From Alteraurantiacibacter aestuarii (lineage in GTDB: Bacteria > Pseudomonadota > Alphaproteobacteria > Sphingomonadales > Sphingomonadaceae), in NCBI RefSeq assembly GCF_009827405.1, contig NZ_WTYY01000003.1, forward strand, positions 1 through 64,000: DNA of 64,000 bases. Direction: 5' to 3'. Under the pieces are notes generated by a model. The model saw only the letters and a program-made list of their open reading frames with translations, ran no database searches and was not told the origin of the DNA. Shown piece by piece: positions 8,900 to 16,718 of this stretch (within the stretch, counting starts at the first letter, position 1; each line of letters opens with the position of its first letter). Made by a program: the position numbers and the translations under genes.

Positions 8900-10075
8900 A
8901 TGAGCGACACAAGCAAGACCGGCCTGTCCCGGCGCGAGATTCTGGCTGCCGGGGCAACCATTCCGCTGGCCCTTTCAGCAGGCAAGGCGATGGCGCAGCA
9001 GGCGCAGGGCCAGCCGCTTATCGGCGATCCGCAATTGCCCCTGCCTGCCTCTGAAAGGATGCGCTGGGCGATTGTCGGCCTGGGCACATTTGCCATCGGC
9101 CAGGTGATCCCCGGTTTCGGCAACTCCAGCCTCTCACGCATCACCAGCTTCGTTTCCGGCAATGCGGCCAAGGCGCATGATCTGGGTGCGCGCTACGGCG
9201 TGTCACGCTTCTACGATTACAGCAATTTCGATGCCATTGCCGACGATCCGGAGATCGACTGCGTCTATATCGTGCTGCCCGTGGGCCTGCATGCCGAGTT
9301 TACCATTCGCGCCCTGCGCGCAGGCAAGCACGTCTTGTGCGAAAAGCCGATGGCCTCCACCAGCGCCGAATGCGCAGCGATGATTGCTGCTGCCCAGGCC
9401 GCAAACCGCCAGCTGGGAGTGGCCTACCGTGTGCATTTCGAACCCAATAACCGCGATGCGCTGCGCCGGATCGAGGCGGGCGAGCTGGGCGCGATGCGCT
9501 ATATCTCCGCAGACCACGGCTTTTCCGCCGATCCGAACTGGCCACCGCACAAATGGCGACTGGAAAAGGCGCTGGGCGGCGGCGGTTCGATGTATGACAT
9601 CGGCATCTACGGCCTCAACACATCGCTGATGATGCTGCCGGGCGATGTCCCGCAATCGGTATCCGCACTCTATTCCACCCCCGCCGGAGATCCCCGCTTT
9701 ACCGAGGTGGAGGGCGGCATTGATTACCGCGTGCGCATGGCCAGCGGCATCAACATCCAGGGCTCGTCATCCTATTGCTGGAGCCCCTATGTCTCGCGCC
9801 AGCGCTATTTCGGGGCAACCGCTTCCATCGCCATGCAGCCGGCCACCACGTACGATGACAACCGCATCACGCTGGAAGGCGGCGGCGGGCCAAGCCGCAG
9901 CTTCACATCGGGCGATCCCATGTCGCAGTTTTCTGCGCAGGTGGACGGCTTCTCCGCCGCTGCCCGCGCCAACCGGCCCCATCTCACACCGGGCGAGATG
10001 GGACTGCGGGACATGCGCCTGATAGAGGCGATGTATGCCAGCGCCGATCAGGATGGCGCCATCATCGCGGTGTAG
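8900..10075 (+). CDS. Gfo/Idh/MocA oxidoreductase, glucose-fructose oxidoreductase-like, Tat-exported
   Basis: A 391-residue NADP-dependent sugar oxidoreductase. The start is fixed by CAGGAGAGAG 6 bases ahead. The leader has a twin-arginine motif (LSRREIL, residues 9-15) and a cleavage site near KAMAQ, so the folded protein with its tightly held cofactor is sent to the periplasm, as in Zymomonas glucose-fructose oxidoreductase. The Rossmann motif IVGLGTFAIG is at about 58-67 and the family EKP signature is at 148-150; GGGGSMYDIGIYGLN is typical of the C-terminal substrate domain. It is divergent from the lactonase/SnoaL/PQQ operon, sharing a 116-bp intergenic region, so it may belong to the same oxidative module. 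Sugar oxidation to lactone is expected; the specific sugar is not known. Confidence 0.85.
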   Translation: MSDTSKTGLSRREILAAGATIPLALSAGKAMAQQAQGQPLIGDPQLPLPASERMRWAIVGLGTFAIGQVIPGFGNSSLSRITSFVSGNAAKAHDLGARYGVSRFYDYSNFDAIADDPEIDCVYIVLPVGLHAEFTIRALRAGKHVLCEKPMASTSAECAAMIAAAQAANRQLGVAYRVHFEPNNRDALRRIEAGELGAMRYISADHGFSADPNWPPHKWRLEKALGGGGSMYDIGIYGLNTSLMMLPGDVPQSVSALYSTPAGDPRFTEVEGGIDYRVRMASGINIQGSSSYCWSPYVSRQRYFGATASIAMQPATTYDDNRITLEGGGGPSRSFTSGDPMSQFSAQVDGFSAAARANRPHLTPGEMGLRDMRLIEAMYASADQDGAIIAV

Positions 10076-10087
10076 GGCCGCGCCCGA

Positions 10088-11440
10088 TCACCCGGGCAGT
10101 TGCGCAGGCTCCATCCGCGGCACCAGGGCGTGAATGCAGGCCAGCGCAATCAGATAGGCAAGCCCGGCATAGATCACGATGGGCACGTATGATCCTGTCA
10201 GTTCCAGCGTCCAGCCGGTGGCCTGGGCAATCAGTATGCCGCCCACCGCGCCCGCAGCTCCGCCCATTCCCGCAATCGTCGCCACCGCACGGCGCGGATA
10301 GAGATCGCTGATCATGGTGAAGATGTTGGAGCTGAACGCCTGATGCGCCGCCGTGCCAAGCCCGATCAGCATTACTGCCACCATCGGGCTGGGCGCACTG
10401 GCCACCGTCACCATCGGCACCGCCAGCAATGCGGCGATCAGCAATGTGGTCTTGCGCGCGCGGTTGATGCTCCATCCGCGCCCGACAAGATGCGATGACA
10501 GCCAGCCGCCCGCGATCGAGCCGACGTCCGCCAGCAGATAGACGCCGATCAGCGCCGGGCCGATGGTGGCCAGTATACCGCTGTCGCCGGTTGGAAACAG
10601 CTCCATGCCCTGCGTCCGGCCAAGGAAATCGGGCAGCCAGAACAGGAACAGGTACCACACCGGATCGGTGAAGAACTTGCCGCAGATGAAGTACCATGCC
10701 TGTCGCTGGCGCAAGGCATCCTTCCAGCCCAGCGGTGCCCCGGCAGGGTCCTCACCATCCTGGTTGATCCATTCGCGCTCGCTATCGGTCAGTTCGGCGT
10801 GATCGGCAGGCTGGCGGAAGAACCGCAACCACCCCCACAGCACCACAAAGCCGATCAGGCCGGTGACAAGGAAGGCGGAGCGCCAGCCATAAGCACCGGC
10901 AATGCCGATGGCGATGATCGGGGTCAGCAGCACGCCGACATTGGCGCCTGCATTCAATATGCCCACGCCCAGCGCGCGTTCACGCCGGGGGAACCATTCG
11001 GCCACCGATTTGACCGCCCCTGGATAGGCTGCGCTTTCGGCCACGCCCAGGGCGATGCGGGCAAGGATGAAGGCCAGCACGCTGCGCGCGGCGGCATGGA
11101 AACAGGCGGCAAGGCTCCACAGGCCAATGGCGATGGCAACGCCCTTGCGCGTGCCGACCCTGTCCAGCCAGCGACCCACCACCAGCAGGCCGATGCCGTA
11201 GCTGGCCTGAAAGGCGGTGACGATATTGCCGTAATCGACCTCGCTCCAGCCCATGTCCGCCTCGATAACGGGCTTGAGCACGCCGATGATCTGGCGGTCG
11301 ATGTAATTGATGGTGATGACGAAAAACAGCAGCGCGCAAATCGCCCAGCGATATTGGCCGGCCGGCTTTTCCATCTGCGCCGGTGCGCGATCGTCAGCCG
11401 GTTTGCCACCCGGTCCAGTGGCTTTAACCTGCGCGCTCAT
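10088..11440 (-). CDS. MFS transporter, anion:cation symporter type, probable hexuronate transporter
   Basis: 450 residues with twelve predicted membrane spans and the N-terminal motif NYIDRQIIGVLKPVIEADM, typical of the ACS family that contains ExuT and related hexuronate carriers. GRWLDRVGTRKGV is the loop 2-3 signature. The start at 11440 is preceded by AGAGGCCGG. Its neighbours are uronate catabolism genes, so uptake of glucuronate or galacturonate is the likely role. It has its own promoter with an operator at 11496-11509 and is transcribed separately from the GH5/uxuB/uxaC group behind it. A short N-terminal extension of about 25 polar residues precedes the first span. Confidence 0.85.
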   Translation of the reverse strand: MSAQVKATGPGGKPADDRAPAQMEKPAGQYRWAICALLFFVITINYIDRQIIGVLKPVIEADMGWSEVDYGNIVTAFQASYGIGLLVVGRWLDRVGTRKGVAIAIGLWSLAACFHAAARSVLAFILARIALGVAESAAYPGAVKSVAEWFPRRERALGVGILNAGANVGVLLTPIIAIGIAGAYGWRSAFLVTGLIGFVVLWGWLRFFRQPADHAELTDSEREWINQDGEDPAGAPLGWKDALRQRQAWYFICGKFFTDPVWYLFLFWLPDFLGRTQGMELFPTGDSGILATIGPALIGVYLLADVGSIAGGWLSSHLVGRGWSINRARKTTLLIAALLAVPMVTVASAPSPMVAVMLIGLGTAAHQAFSSNIFTMISDLYPRRAVATIAGMGGAAGAVGGILIAQATGWTLELTGSYVPIVIYAGLAYLIALACIHALVPRMEPAQLPG

Positions 11441-11495
11441 GTCCGGCCTCTGCGACCGGTATTTTCCCCGTGGGACATCTTCGTTCCCCTCCCCC

Positions 11496-11509
11496 TGATA
11501 GCGCTACCA
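11496..11509. promoter_or_regulatory. LacI-type operator upstream of the hexuronate transporter
   Basis: TGATAGCGCTACCA, 13 of 14 bases matching the palindrome TGGTAGCGCTACCA found six times in this window. It covers the -10 region of the leftward promoter at 11506-11533. Confidence 0.8.
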
Positions 11510-11533
11510 TATGGTGCGAGGACCATGCCGACA
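11506..11533 (-). promoter_or_regulatory. Probable sigma-70-type promoter of the hexuronate transporter
   Basis: Read leftward, TTGTCG (11533-11528), a 16-bp spacer and TATGGT (11511-11506). The -10 hexamer shares its last four bases with the operator, as in three other promoters of this window, so a bound LacI-type protein would block polymerase. Confidence 0.55.
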
Positions 11534-11551
11534 AGCGCTATTGTGCTGTGC

Positions 11552-12601
11552 TCAGCGCTCCTCGGCTGCGGCGGCGGCGCGCAGGCGGGCGCGCAATATA
11601 CGTCCCGCAGGGGTCAGATCGGCATCGCTCCACCCGGCCACGGCTTGCGTCCCGGGGCGCAGCGCGGCGCTGCTTTCATCACGCTCGGTGATGGACCAGT
11701 TGAGCCACGAGATGTGGTTCTCCTCCGCCCAGTCCCACCAGGCGTTGCTTGATGCCATGTCGATGGGGCCGTTGCCGGTCGCCTCGACAATGCCGAATTC
11801 GGTGATCATCAGCGCCAGCCCCGCCTGCCGCGCCTGCTCCGCACGGGCGCGCAGATCGTCCTTGTGGGTGGCGGCGTAATAATGGAGCGTATAGCCGATA
11901 TTGCTGCCCTCCAGAGGATCGAGCGCGGCAATATCGACATCCTGGCTCCAGCTGGGAGAGCCGACGATTATCAGGTTGTCGGGATCGATCGCACGGATCG
12001 CGGCAATGATCCGCTGGTGATAGGGCTTGATGTCGCGCGACCAGTCCACCCCGTCGCGCAAAGGCTCGTTGAACGGCTCGTAGATGAGGTTGGGCAAGTG
12101 GCCATATCGCCGCGCGATCTCGGTCAGGAAGCGCTCTGCCTCTTCGGGATGCTCGCGGTGCGCGTGCCAGTCCACGATCACATAGATGCCGTTGGCGGCG
12201 GCGGCTTCGATCACGGTGGAGGCCTTGTCGATCTCGCGCTCGAAATGCTGGAGCGCGCTGTCATCGCCCTCTGCCGCAATGGCGGCGCGAACGGCGCTGA
12301 CCTTCCAGTCGGACACCAGCCAGTCGACCGTCTCGCGTGTGTAGAACTGCGGCCCCCATTGTGACCAGAACAGGCTCATCCCGCGCAGCGTCACCGGTTC
12401 GCCCTGCTCACCCACGATCTGCCCATTGGTGATGGAAAGCGACCCGTGGAGCGCAACCGGAGTAGTCGCGGGAACGCGCGCCAGATCGCTGATCGGCCGG
12501 CTGGCGGTTTGCAGGCTCTGCCCGTCACTGCAGCCCCCCACAGCCATTGTAAGTGCCGCCGCTGCGGCGATGAGGCGGAATGCCTTTCTCACCTTTCTCA
12601 T
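11552..12601 (-). CDS. GH5 endoglucanase (subfamily 2-like) lipoprotein
   Basis: 349 residues. The ATG at 12601 overlaps the uxuB stop by 4 bp and follows CAGGAGAA; the leader ends in the lipobox VGGC (Cys24). The protein is a single GH5 (beta/alpha)8 domain: RGMSLFWSQWG near the start and VIVDWHAH, which closely match the subfamily that contains bacterial endo-1,4-beta-glucanases. The acid/base is Glu179 in NEP and the nucleophile is Glu268 in ITEFG; YTLHYYAATH is the usual aromatic strand. No carbohydrate-binding module is present. It is expected to cleave beta-1,4-glucan or mixed-linkage glucan at the cell surface or in the periplasm. Placement in the glucuronate operon suggests co-induction with xylan use rather than cellulose growth. 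Confidence 0.85.
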   Translation of the reverse strand: MRKVRKAFRLIAAAAALTMAVGGCSDGQSLQTASRPISDLARVPATTPVALHGSLSITNGQIVGEQGEPVTLRGMSLFWSQWGPQFYTRETVDWLVSDWKVSAVRAAIAAEGDDSALQHFEREIDKASTVIEAAAANGIYVIVDWHAHREHPEEAERFLTEIARRYGHLPNLIYEPFNEPLRDGVDWSRDIKPYHQRIIAAIRAIDPDNLIIVGSPSWSQDVDIAALDPLEGSNIGYTLHYYAATHKDDLRARAEQARQAGLALMITEFGIVEATGNGPIDMASSNAWWDWAEENHISWLNWSITERDESSAALRPGTQAVAGWSDADLTPAGRILRARLRAAAAAEER

Positions 12602-13980
12602 CTCACTTCTCCTGCTGTGCCCATGTGTGCATGGGCCTGTTCTATTGTCACAATGTCCTGCGCGCTGGGTGACCATGATCCACCGATTATCCCATCCGGC
12701 CCGAAGATCGCCCCGATCCGAGAACGCAAATCCGCCTCCACCGCTGCATCCCGCAAGCGATCGGCCAGGGGATCGTCCAGCCAGCGGCCATCGCTGATAT
12801 GCCACAGCCATGCCGCAATGCCGGTCAGGATGGCGGGGCAGGGTTGCGAGTTTTCACGCAATGTCTCCATCCAGCGCTGGGGGATTTTCTGGCTGCCATC
12901 CATGGCGATCTGGGCCAGCCGGTGGTTCAGCGCGGGATCGGAAAACCGCTGCAGCAGCCGCCGAGCATAGGCGGCCAGATCCTGCGCTGGAGCCACCGCA
13001 ATAGTGGGCGCGGCTTCATCCAGCATCAGACGCTGCACCAGCGCCCGCAAGGCCGGATCGGCCACCGCCTGATGCACAAATTCATGCCCCGCCGCCAGCC
13101 CGGCATAGGCCAGCAAGGAATGCGCACCGTTGAGCATGCGCAGCTTGGCGGCCTCAAAGGGCGCGACGTCAGCCACGATCTGCACTCCGCAATCCTCCCA
13201 GCGCGGACGCGGACCCGCGAAGGCGTCCTCCACCACCCATTGGCTGAAGCTTTCGGTGAACACCGCTGCCTCGTCGCGCAGGCCGATCCGCCGTTCAAGG
13301 CCTGCCAGGTCGGCATCGCGCGTGGCCGGCACGATCCGGTCAACCATCGCATTTGGACAGCTGCATTCAGCCGCAAACCAGCCGAGCAATTCAGGGGCCT
13401 GCGCAGTGAGATATTGCGTCATCAGATAGCGCAGCACGGCACCATTGGCGGGCAAATTGTCGCAGCTCAGCAGCGTCAGGCCGGGTAACCCTGCCTCCAT
13501 CCGCAATTTCATGCCAGTTGCCAGCAGCGGGTAGAAACTCGCGCGCGCAGCCTCCAAATCCAGAGCCACATCTGCCGCGCGGCAATATCCCTTCTCGGTC
13601 ACCGTAAAGCTGACGATATGGCAGGCGGGCGAGGCGATCCGGGCCGCGATCGCTTGCGCATCGCGGCCTGCCACCAGCACTTCACGCACCGATCCGATCA
13701 CGCGCGTGCGTACCTCCTGCCCGGACCTTTCGCTCAGCGTGTAGAGCCCGTCTTGCGGACCCATCTGCCGCGCCACATTGTCTGATCGCAGCGATACTCC
13801 GCAAATCATCCAGTCGCGCTCCCCCGCCGCCATCGCATCGTCGCAACAGGCGGCCAGATGCGCGCGGGCGAAGGCGCCAAGTCCGAAATGGACGATGCCC
13901 ACCTGCTGCCCGCCACGATCGAAAGCGGGGCACGCCACATCGGGCGGCAGGCGCTCCAGCGTGGCGGTCGACAGCCTCAC
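12598..13980 (-). CDS. uxuB: D-fructuronate reductase (mannitol dehydrogenase family)
   Basis: 460 residues of the polyol-specific long-chain dehydrogenase family. The N-terminal nucleotide-binding part has IVHFGLGAFARAH, the middle has FTVTEKGYC, and the catalytic signature KLRMLNGAHS contains the family K-x4-N-x2-H residues. It reduces fructuronate to mannonate with NADH, the second step after uronate isomerase. The GTG at 13980 overlaps the uxaC stop (GTGA), and the end overlaps the GH5 start, so the three are one translationally coupled transcript. Mannitol or other polyols are possible substrates by family, but the neighbours uxaC and manD make fructuronate far more likely. Confidence 0.9.
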   Translation of the reverse strand: MRLSTATLERLPPDVACPAFDRGGQQVGIVHFGLGAFARAHLAACCDDAMAAGERDWMICGVSLRSDNVARQMGPQDGLYTLSERSGQEVRTRVIGSVREVLVAGRDAQAIAARIASPACHIVSFTVTEKGYCRAADVALDLEAARASFYPLLATGMKLRMEAGLPGLTLLSCDNLPANGAVLRYLMTQYLTAQAPELLGWFAAECSCPNAMVDRIVPATRDADLAGLERRIGLRDEAAVFTESFSQWVVEDAFAGPRPRWEDCGVQIVADVAPFEAAKLRMLNGAHSLLAYAGLAAGHEFVHQAVADPALRALVQRLMLDEAAPTIAVAPAQDLAAYARRLLQRFSDPALNHRLAQIAMDGSQKIPQRWMETLRENSQPCPAILTGIAAWLWHISDGRWLDDPLADRLRDAAVEADLRSRIGAIFGPDGIIGGSWSPSAQDIVTIEQAHAHMGTAGEVR

Positions 13981-15425
13981 AGCCGGTAGGCCTGCCGGGC
14001 CAGATTACAGGCGAGGTCCTGCGCCAGCTGTGCCGCCTCGTCCTCTTCCAGCCGGTGTTCGGCCACCAGTTCCGCCAGGAAACCGCAGTCCACCCGACGC
14101 GCCAGATCATGCCGCGCCGGGATGGACAGGAAGGCCCGCGTATCGTCGTTGAAGCCCACGGTGTTGTAGAAACCGGCGGTCTCCGTGGTCATGCGGCGGA
14201 AGCGGCGCATACCTTCGGGACTATCGTGGAACCACCATGCAGGCCCCAGCCGCAGGCACGGATAATGGCCCGCCAGCGGCGCCAGTTCGCGCGCATAGGC
14301 GGTCTCATCCAGCGTGAAGAGAATGAGCGTGAAATCCGCCTCATTGCCGAAGCGGTCGAGCAGCGGTTTCAGGGCGTGGACGTAGTCTGTCGGCATGGGA
14401 ATATCGGCCCCCACGTCGCGCCCGAATTGTGCGAACAACTGCGCGTTGTGATTGCGGAAGGAGCCGGGGTGCAGCTGCATCACCAGCCCGTCCTCCATGC
14501 TCATGCGCGCCATTTCGGTGAGCATTTGCGCACGGAACAGCTCGGCATCCGCGGGCGATGATGCGCCGCCCTTCACCCGGTCGAACAGCGCCTGCGCCTC
14601 CGATTGCGGCAGATCGGCGGTGCGCGCGGTGGGGTGGCCGTGATCGGTCGATGTCGCGCCCATTTGCGCAAAGAAGGCCCGGCGCTGGCGATGCGCGGTA
14701 AGATAGCCGGTCCAGCTGAGACAATCCTGACCCGTCAGGTCCGACAGCAGAACCAGATTACGTGCAAAACCTTCGAACTCGGGGTCCACCACCGGATCGG
14801 GGCGATAGGCGGTGATCACCCGCCCGCCCCAGCCGCTGTCCCGAATGGCGCGGTGATGATCGAGGCTGTCGAGCGGGTTCTCCGTGGTCGCAATCACCTC
14901 GATATTAAAGCGTTCGAACAGGGCACGCGGGCGGAAGGCTTCTGTCGCCAGCGCCGCCGTGATCGTATCGAAATAAAGGTCCGCAGTGGCCGCTTCCAGC
15001 CGCACGTCCTGAGCGAACACCTCGGCAAACACCCAGTCCAGCCAGATGCGCGAAGGCGTGCCGCGAAACAGGTAATAATGCCGCGCAAAGATACGCCATG
15101 CCTCGCGCGGATCCGGGCGCGGGTCCGGGCGCGGGTCCGGGCGCGGGTCCGGGCGCGGATCGGCACCGGAACCACCCAGCCCAAGATCCTCCAGCGCCAC
15201 GCCTTGCGAATAGAGCATGCGCAGCAGGTAATGGTCGGGTTGCAACAGCAGCTCGGCCGCATTGCCGAATGGCGCATTGCCGGCGAACCATGATGGATCG
15301 GTATGGCCATGCGGGCTGATGATCGGCAGGCCCTGCACCTGCGCGTAAAGCATGCGGGCGATGTCGCGGGTTCTGGGGTCGGCAGGGAAAAGCCGGTCCG
15401 GATCAAGATGCAGCGCGTTTGGCAG
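13977..15425 (-). CDS. uxaC: Uronate isomerase (glucuronate isomerase), probable CTG start
   Basis: Converts D-glucuronate to D-fructuronate (amidohydrolase superfamily). The first ATG in frame (15353) would remove the family's conserved start. Upstream the frame continues with [20 protein letters not shown], the normal N-terminus, and the only sensible initiator is a CTG at 15425 placed 6 bases after the strong ribosome site AGAGGAG. From there the protein has 482 residues. The metal-binding PHGHTDP is at 38-44, with [13 protein letters not shown] and [10 protein letters not shown] later. A stretch of repeated Asp-Pro-Arg-Pro at about 89-107 is an insertion made by 12-bp repeats. It is first in the operon uxaC-uxuB-GH5 and divergent from manD around the operator at 15480. 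Confidence 0.9.
   Translation of the reverse strand: MPNALHLDPDRLFPADPRTRDIARMLYAQVQGLPIISPHGHTDPSWFAGNAPFGNAAELLLQPDHYLLRMLYSQGVALEDLGLGGSGADPRPDPRPDPRPDPRPDPREAWRIFARHYYLFRGTPSRIWLDWVFAEVFAQDVRLEAATADLYFDTITAALATEAFRPRALFERFNIEVIATTENPLDSLDHHRAIRDSGWGGRVITAYRPDPVVDPEFEGFARNLVLLSDLTGQDCLSWTGYLTAHRQRRAFFAQMGATSTDHGHPTARTADLPQSEAQALFDRVKGGASSPADAELFRAQMLTEMARMSMEDGLVMQLHPGSFRNHNAQLFAQFGRDVGADIPMPTDYVHALKPLLDRFGNEADFTLILFTLDETAYARELAPLAGHYPCLRLGPAWWFHDSPEGMRRFRRMTTETAGFYNTVGFNDDTRAFLSIPARHDLARRVDCGFLAELVAEHRLEEDEAAQLAQDLACNLARQAYRL
15105..15160. repeat. 12-bp tandem repeats in uxaC
   Basis: About four and a half copies of GGCGCGGGTCCG encode (Asp-Pro-Arg-Pro)n on the minus strand. The unit length keeps the frame. 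This is a likely replication-slippage tract. Confidence 0.85.
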
Positions 15426-15479
15426 GAGCCTCTCCTCTCGCTTTTTGCCACGTCAGCGTTACATGGGGCATTCAACCAA

Positions 15480-15493
15480 TGGTAGCGCTAACG
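15480..15493. promoter_or_regulatory. LacI-type operator between uxaC and manD
   Basis: TGGTAGCGCTAACG, 12 of 14 bases of the shared palindrome. It is the only full site in the divergent region and is 15 bp before the manD start, so it probably controls both arms of glucuronate catabolism. A weaker AGCGTTA-containing half-match is at 15451-15464. Confidence 0.75.
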
Positions 15494-15508
15494 GAGGGGT
15501 TGTCGCGC

Positions 15509-16717
15509 ATGAAGATCACGGCTGCAAGGGTCATCGTCACATGTCCGGGGCGGAATTTCGTCACGCTCAAGGTGGAAACCGATCAGGGCGTCAGCGGAAT
15601 CGGGGACGCCACGCTCAACGGGCGCGAAAAGGCGGTGGTCGCCTATCTGGAGGATCACGTGATCCCCAGCCTGATCGGCCGCGATCCTTCGCGGATCGAG
15701 GACATCTGGCAATTCTTCTATCGCGGAGCCTACTGGCGGCGCGGCCCGGTGACGATGAGCGCGATATCCGCCGTCGATACCGCGTTGTGGGATATCAAGG
15801 CCAAGATGGCGGGCATGCCGTTGTATCAATTGCTGGGCGGCAAGAGTCGCGAGCGGGTGATGGTCTATGGCCACGCCAATGGCGCGAGCCTGGAGGAGAC
15901 CGTGGATGCGGTGGGCCAGTATATCGCCATGGGGTACAAGGCGATCCGCGCGCAAAGCGGCATTCCCGGTATAGAAAAGGCGTATGGCGTAGCGCGCGGC
16001 ACGCTGCATTATGAGCCTGCCGATGCGGCCCTGCCGACCGAGACCGTGTGGGACACGCCCAAGTATCTGCGCTTTGCGCCCAGACTGTTCGAGAAGCTGC
16101 GCGATACCTATGGCGATGAGCCTGAGCTGCTGCACGATGTGCACCACCGGCTGACCCCCAATGAAGCGGCGCAGCTGGGCAAGGCGCTGGAGCCGCACCG
16201 GCTGTTCTGGATGGAAGACCCGACCCCGGCGGAGAACCAGCAGGCCTTCCGCCTGATCCGCGAGAGGACCACCACTCCGCTGGCCGTGGGGGAGATCTTC
16301 GACTCCATCTGGGACTGCAAGGATCTGATCGAGAACCAGCTGATCGACTATATCCGCACTACCGTTCTGCGCGCGGGCGGCATCACCCATCTGCGGCGCA
16401 TCGCCGATCTGGCCAGCCTGTATCAGGTGCGCACCGGCAGCCACGGCGCCACCGACCTGTCACCTGTGACCATGGGCGCGGCGGTGCATTTCGATACGTG
16501 GGTGCCCAACTTCGGTATTCAGGAATATATGCGCCATTCGGAGGAAACCGACGCGGTCTTCCCCCATGACTACCGCTTTGCCGATGGGCATATGCATTGC
16601 GGAGAAACGCCCGGACACGGTGTGACGATAGACGAGGAGCTGGCGGCCAAATATCCCTATCGGCCTGCCAGCCTGCCTGTCGCGCGGCTGGAAGACGGGA
16701 CCATGTGGAGCTGGTAA
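15509..16717 (+). CDS. manD: D-mannonate dehydratase, enolase superfamily
   Basis: 402 residues, the exact usual length of the ManD group. The ATG at 15509 was chosen over upstream ATGs at 15419 and 15479 because it yields the canonical [10 protein letters not shown] start, with GGAGGGG upstream, and places catalytic residues at family numbering: metal ligands Asp210, Glu236, Glu262; base residues Arg147/Tyr159 and His212. The tail [20 protein letters not shown] is also canonical. It dehydrates D-mannonate to 2-keto-3-deoxygluconate. This is the RspA/ManD type, not the unrelated UxuA. KDG kinase and aldolase are not in the window and must lie elsewhere. It is convergent with the GH31 gene, with a single base between the stops. 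Confidence 0.93.
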   Translation: MKITAARVIVTCPGRNFVTLKVETDQGVSGIGDATLNGREKAVVAYLEDHVIPSLIGRDPSRIEDIWQFFYRGAYWRRGPVTMSAISAVDTALWDIKAKMAGMPLYQLLGGKSRERVMVYGHANGASLEETVDAVGQYIAMGYKAIRAQSGIPGIEKAYGVARGTLHYEPADAALPTETVWDTPKYLRFAPRLFEKLRDTYGDEPELLHDVHHRLTPNEAAQLGKALEPHRLFWMEDPTPAENQQAFRLIRERTTTPLAVGEIFDSIWDCKDLIENQLIDYIRTTVLRAGGITHLRRIADLASLYQVRTGSHGATDLSPVTMGAAVHFDTWVPNFGIQEYMRHSEETDAVFPHDYRFADGHMHCGETPGHGVTIDEELAAKYPYRPASLPVARLEDGTMWSW

Positions 16718-16718
16718 A

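Noticed and set aside
15105..15160. A short direct-repeat array resembling a CRISPR
   Set aside because: The units are contiguous 12-mers without spacers and lie in frame inside uxaC.
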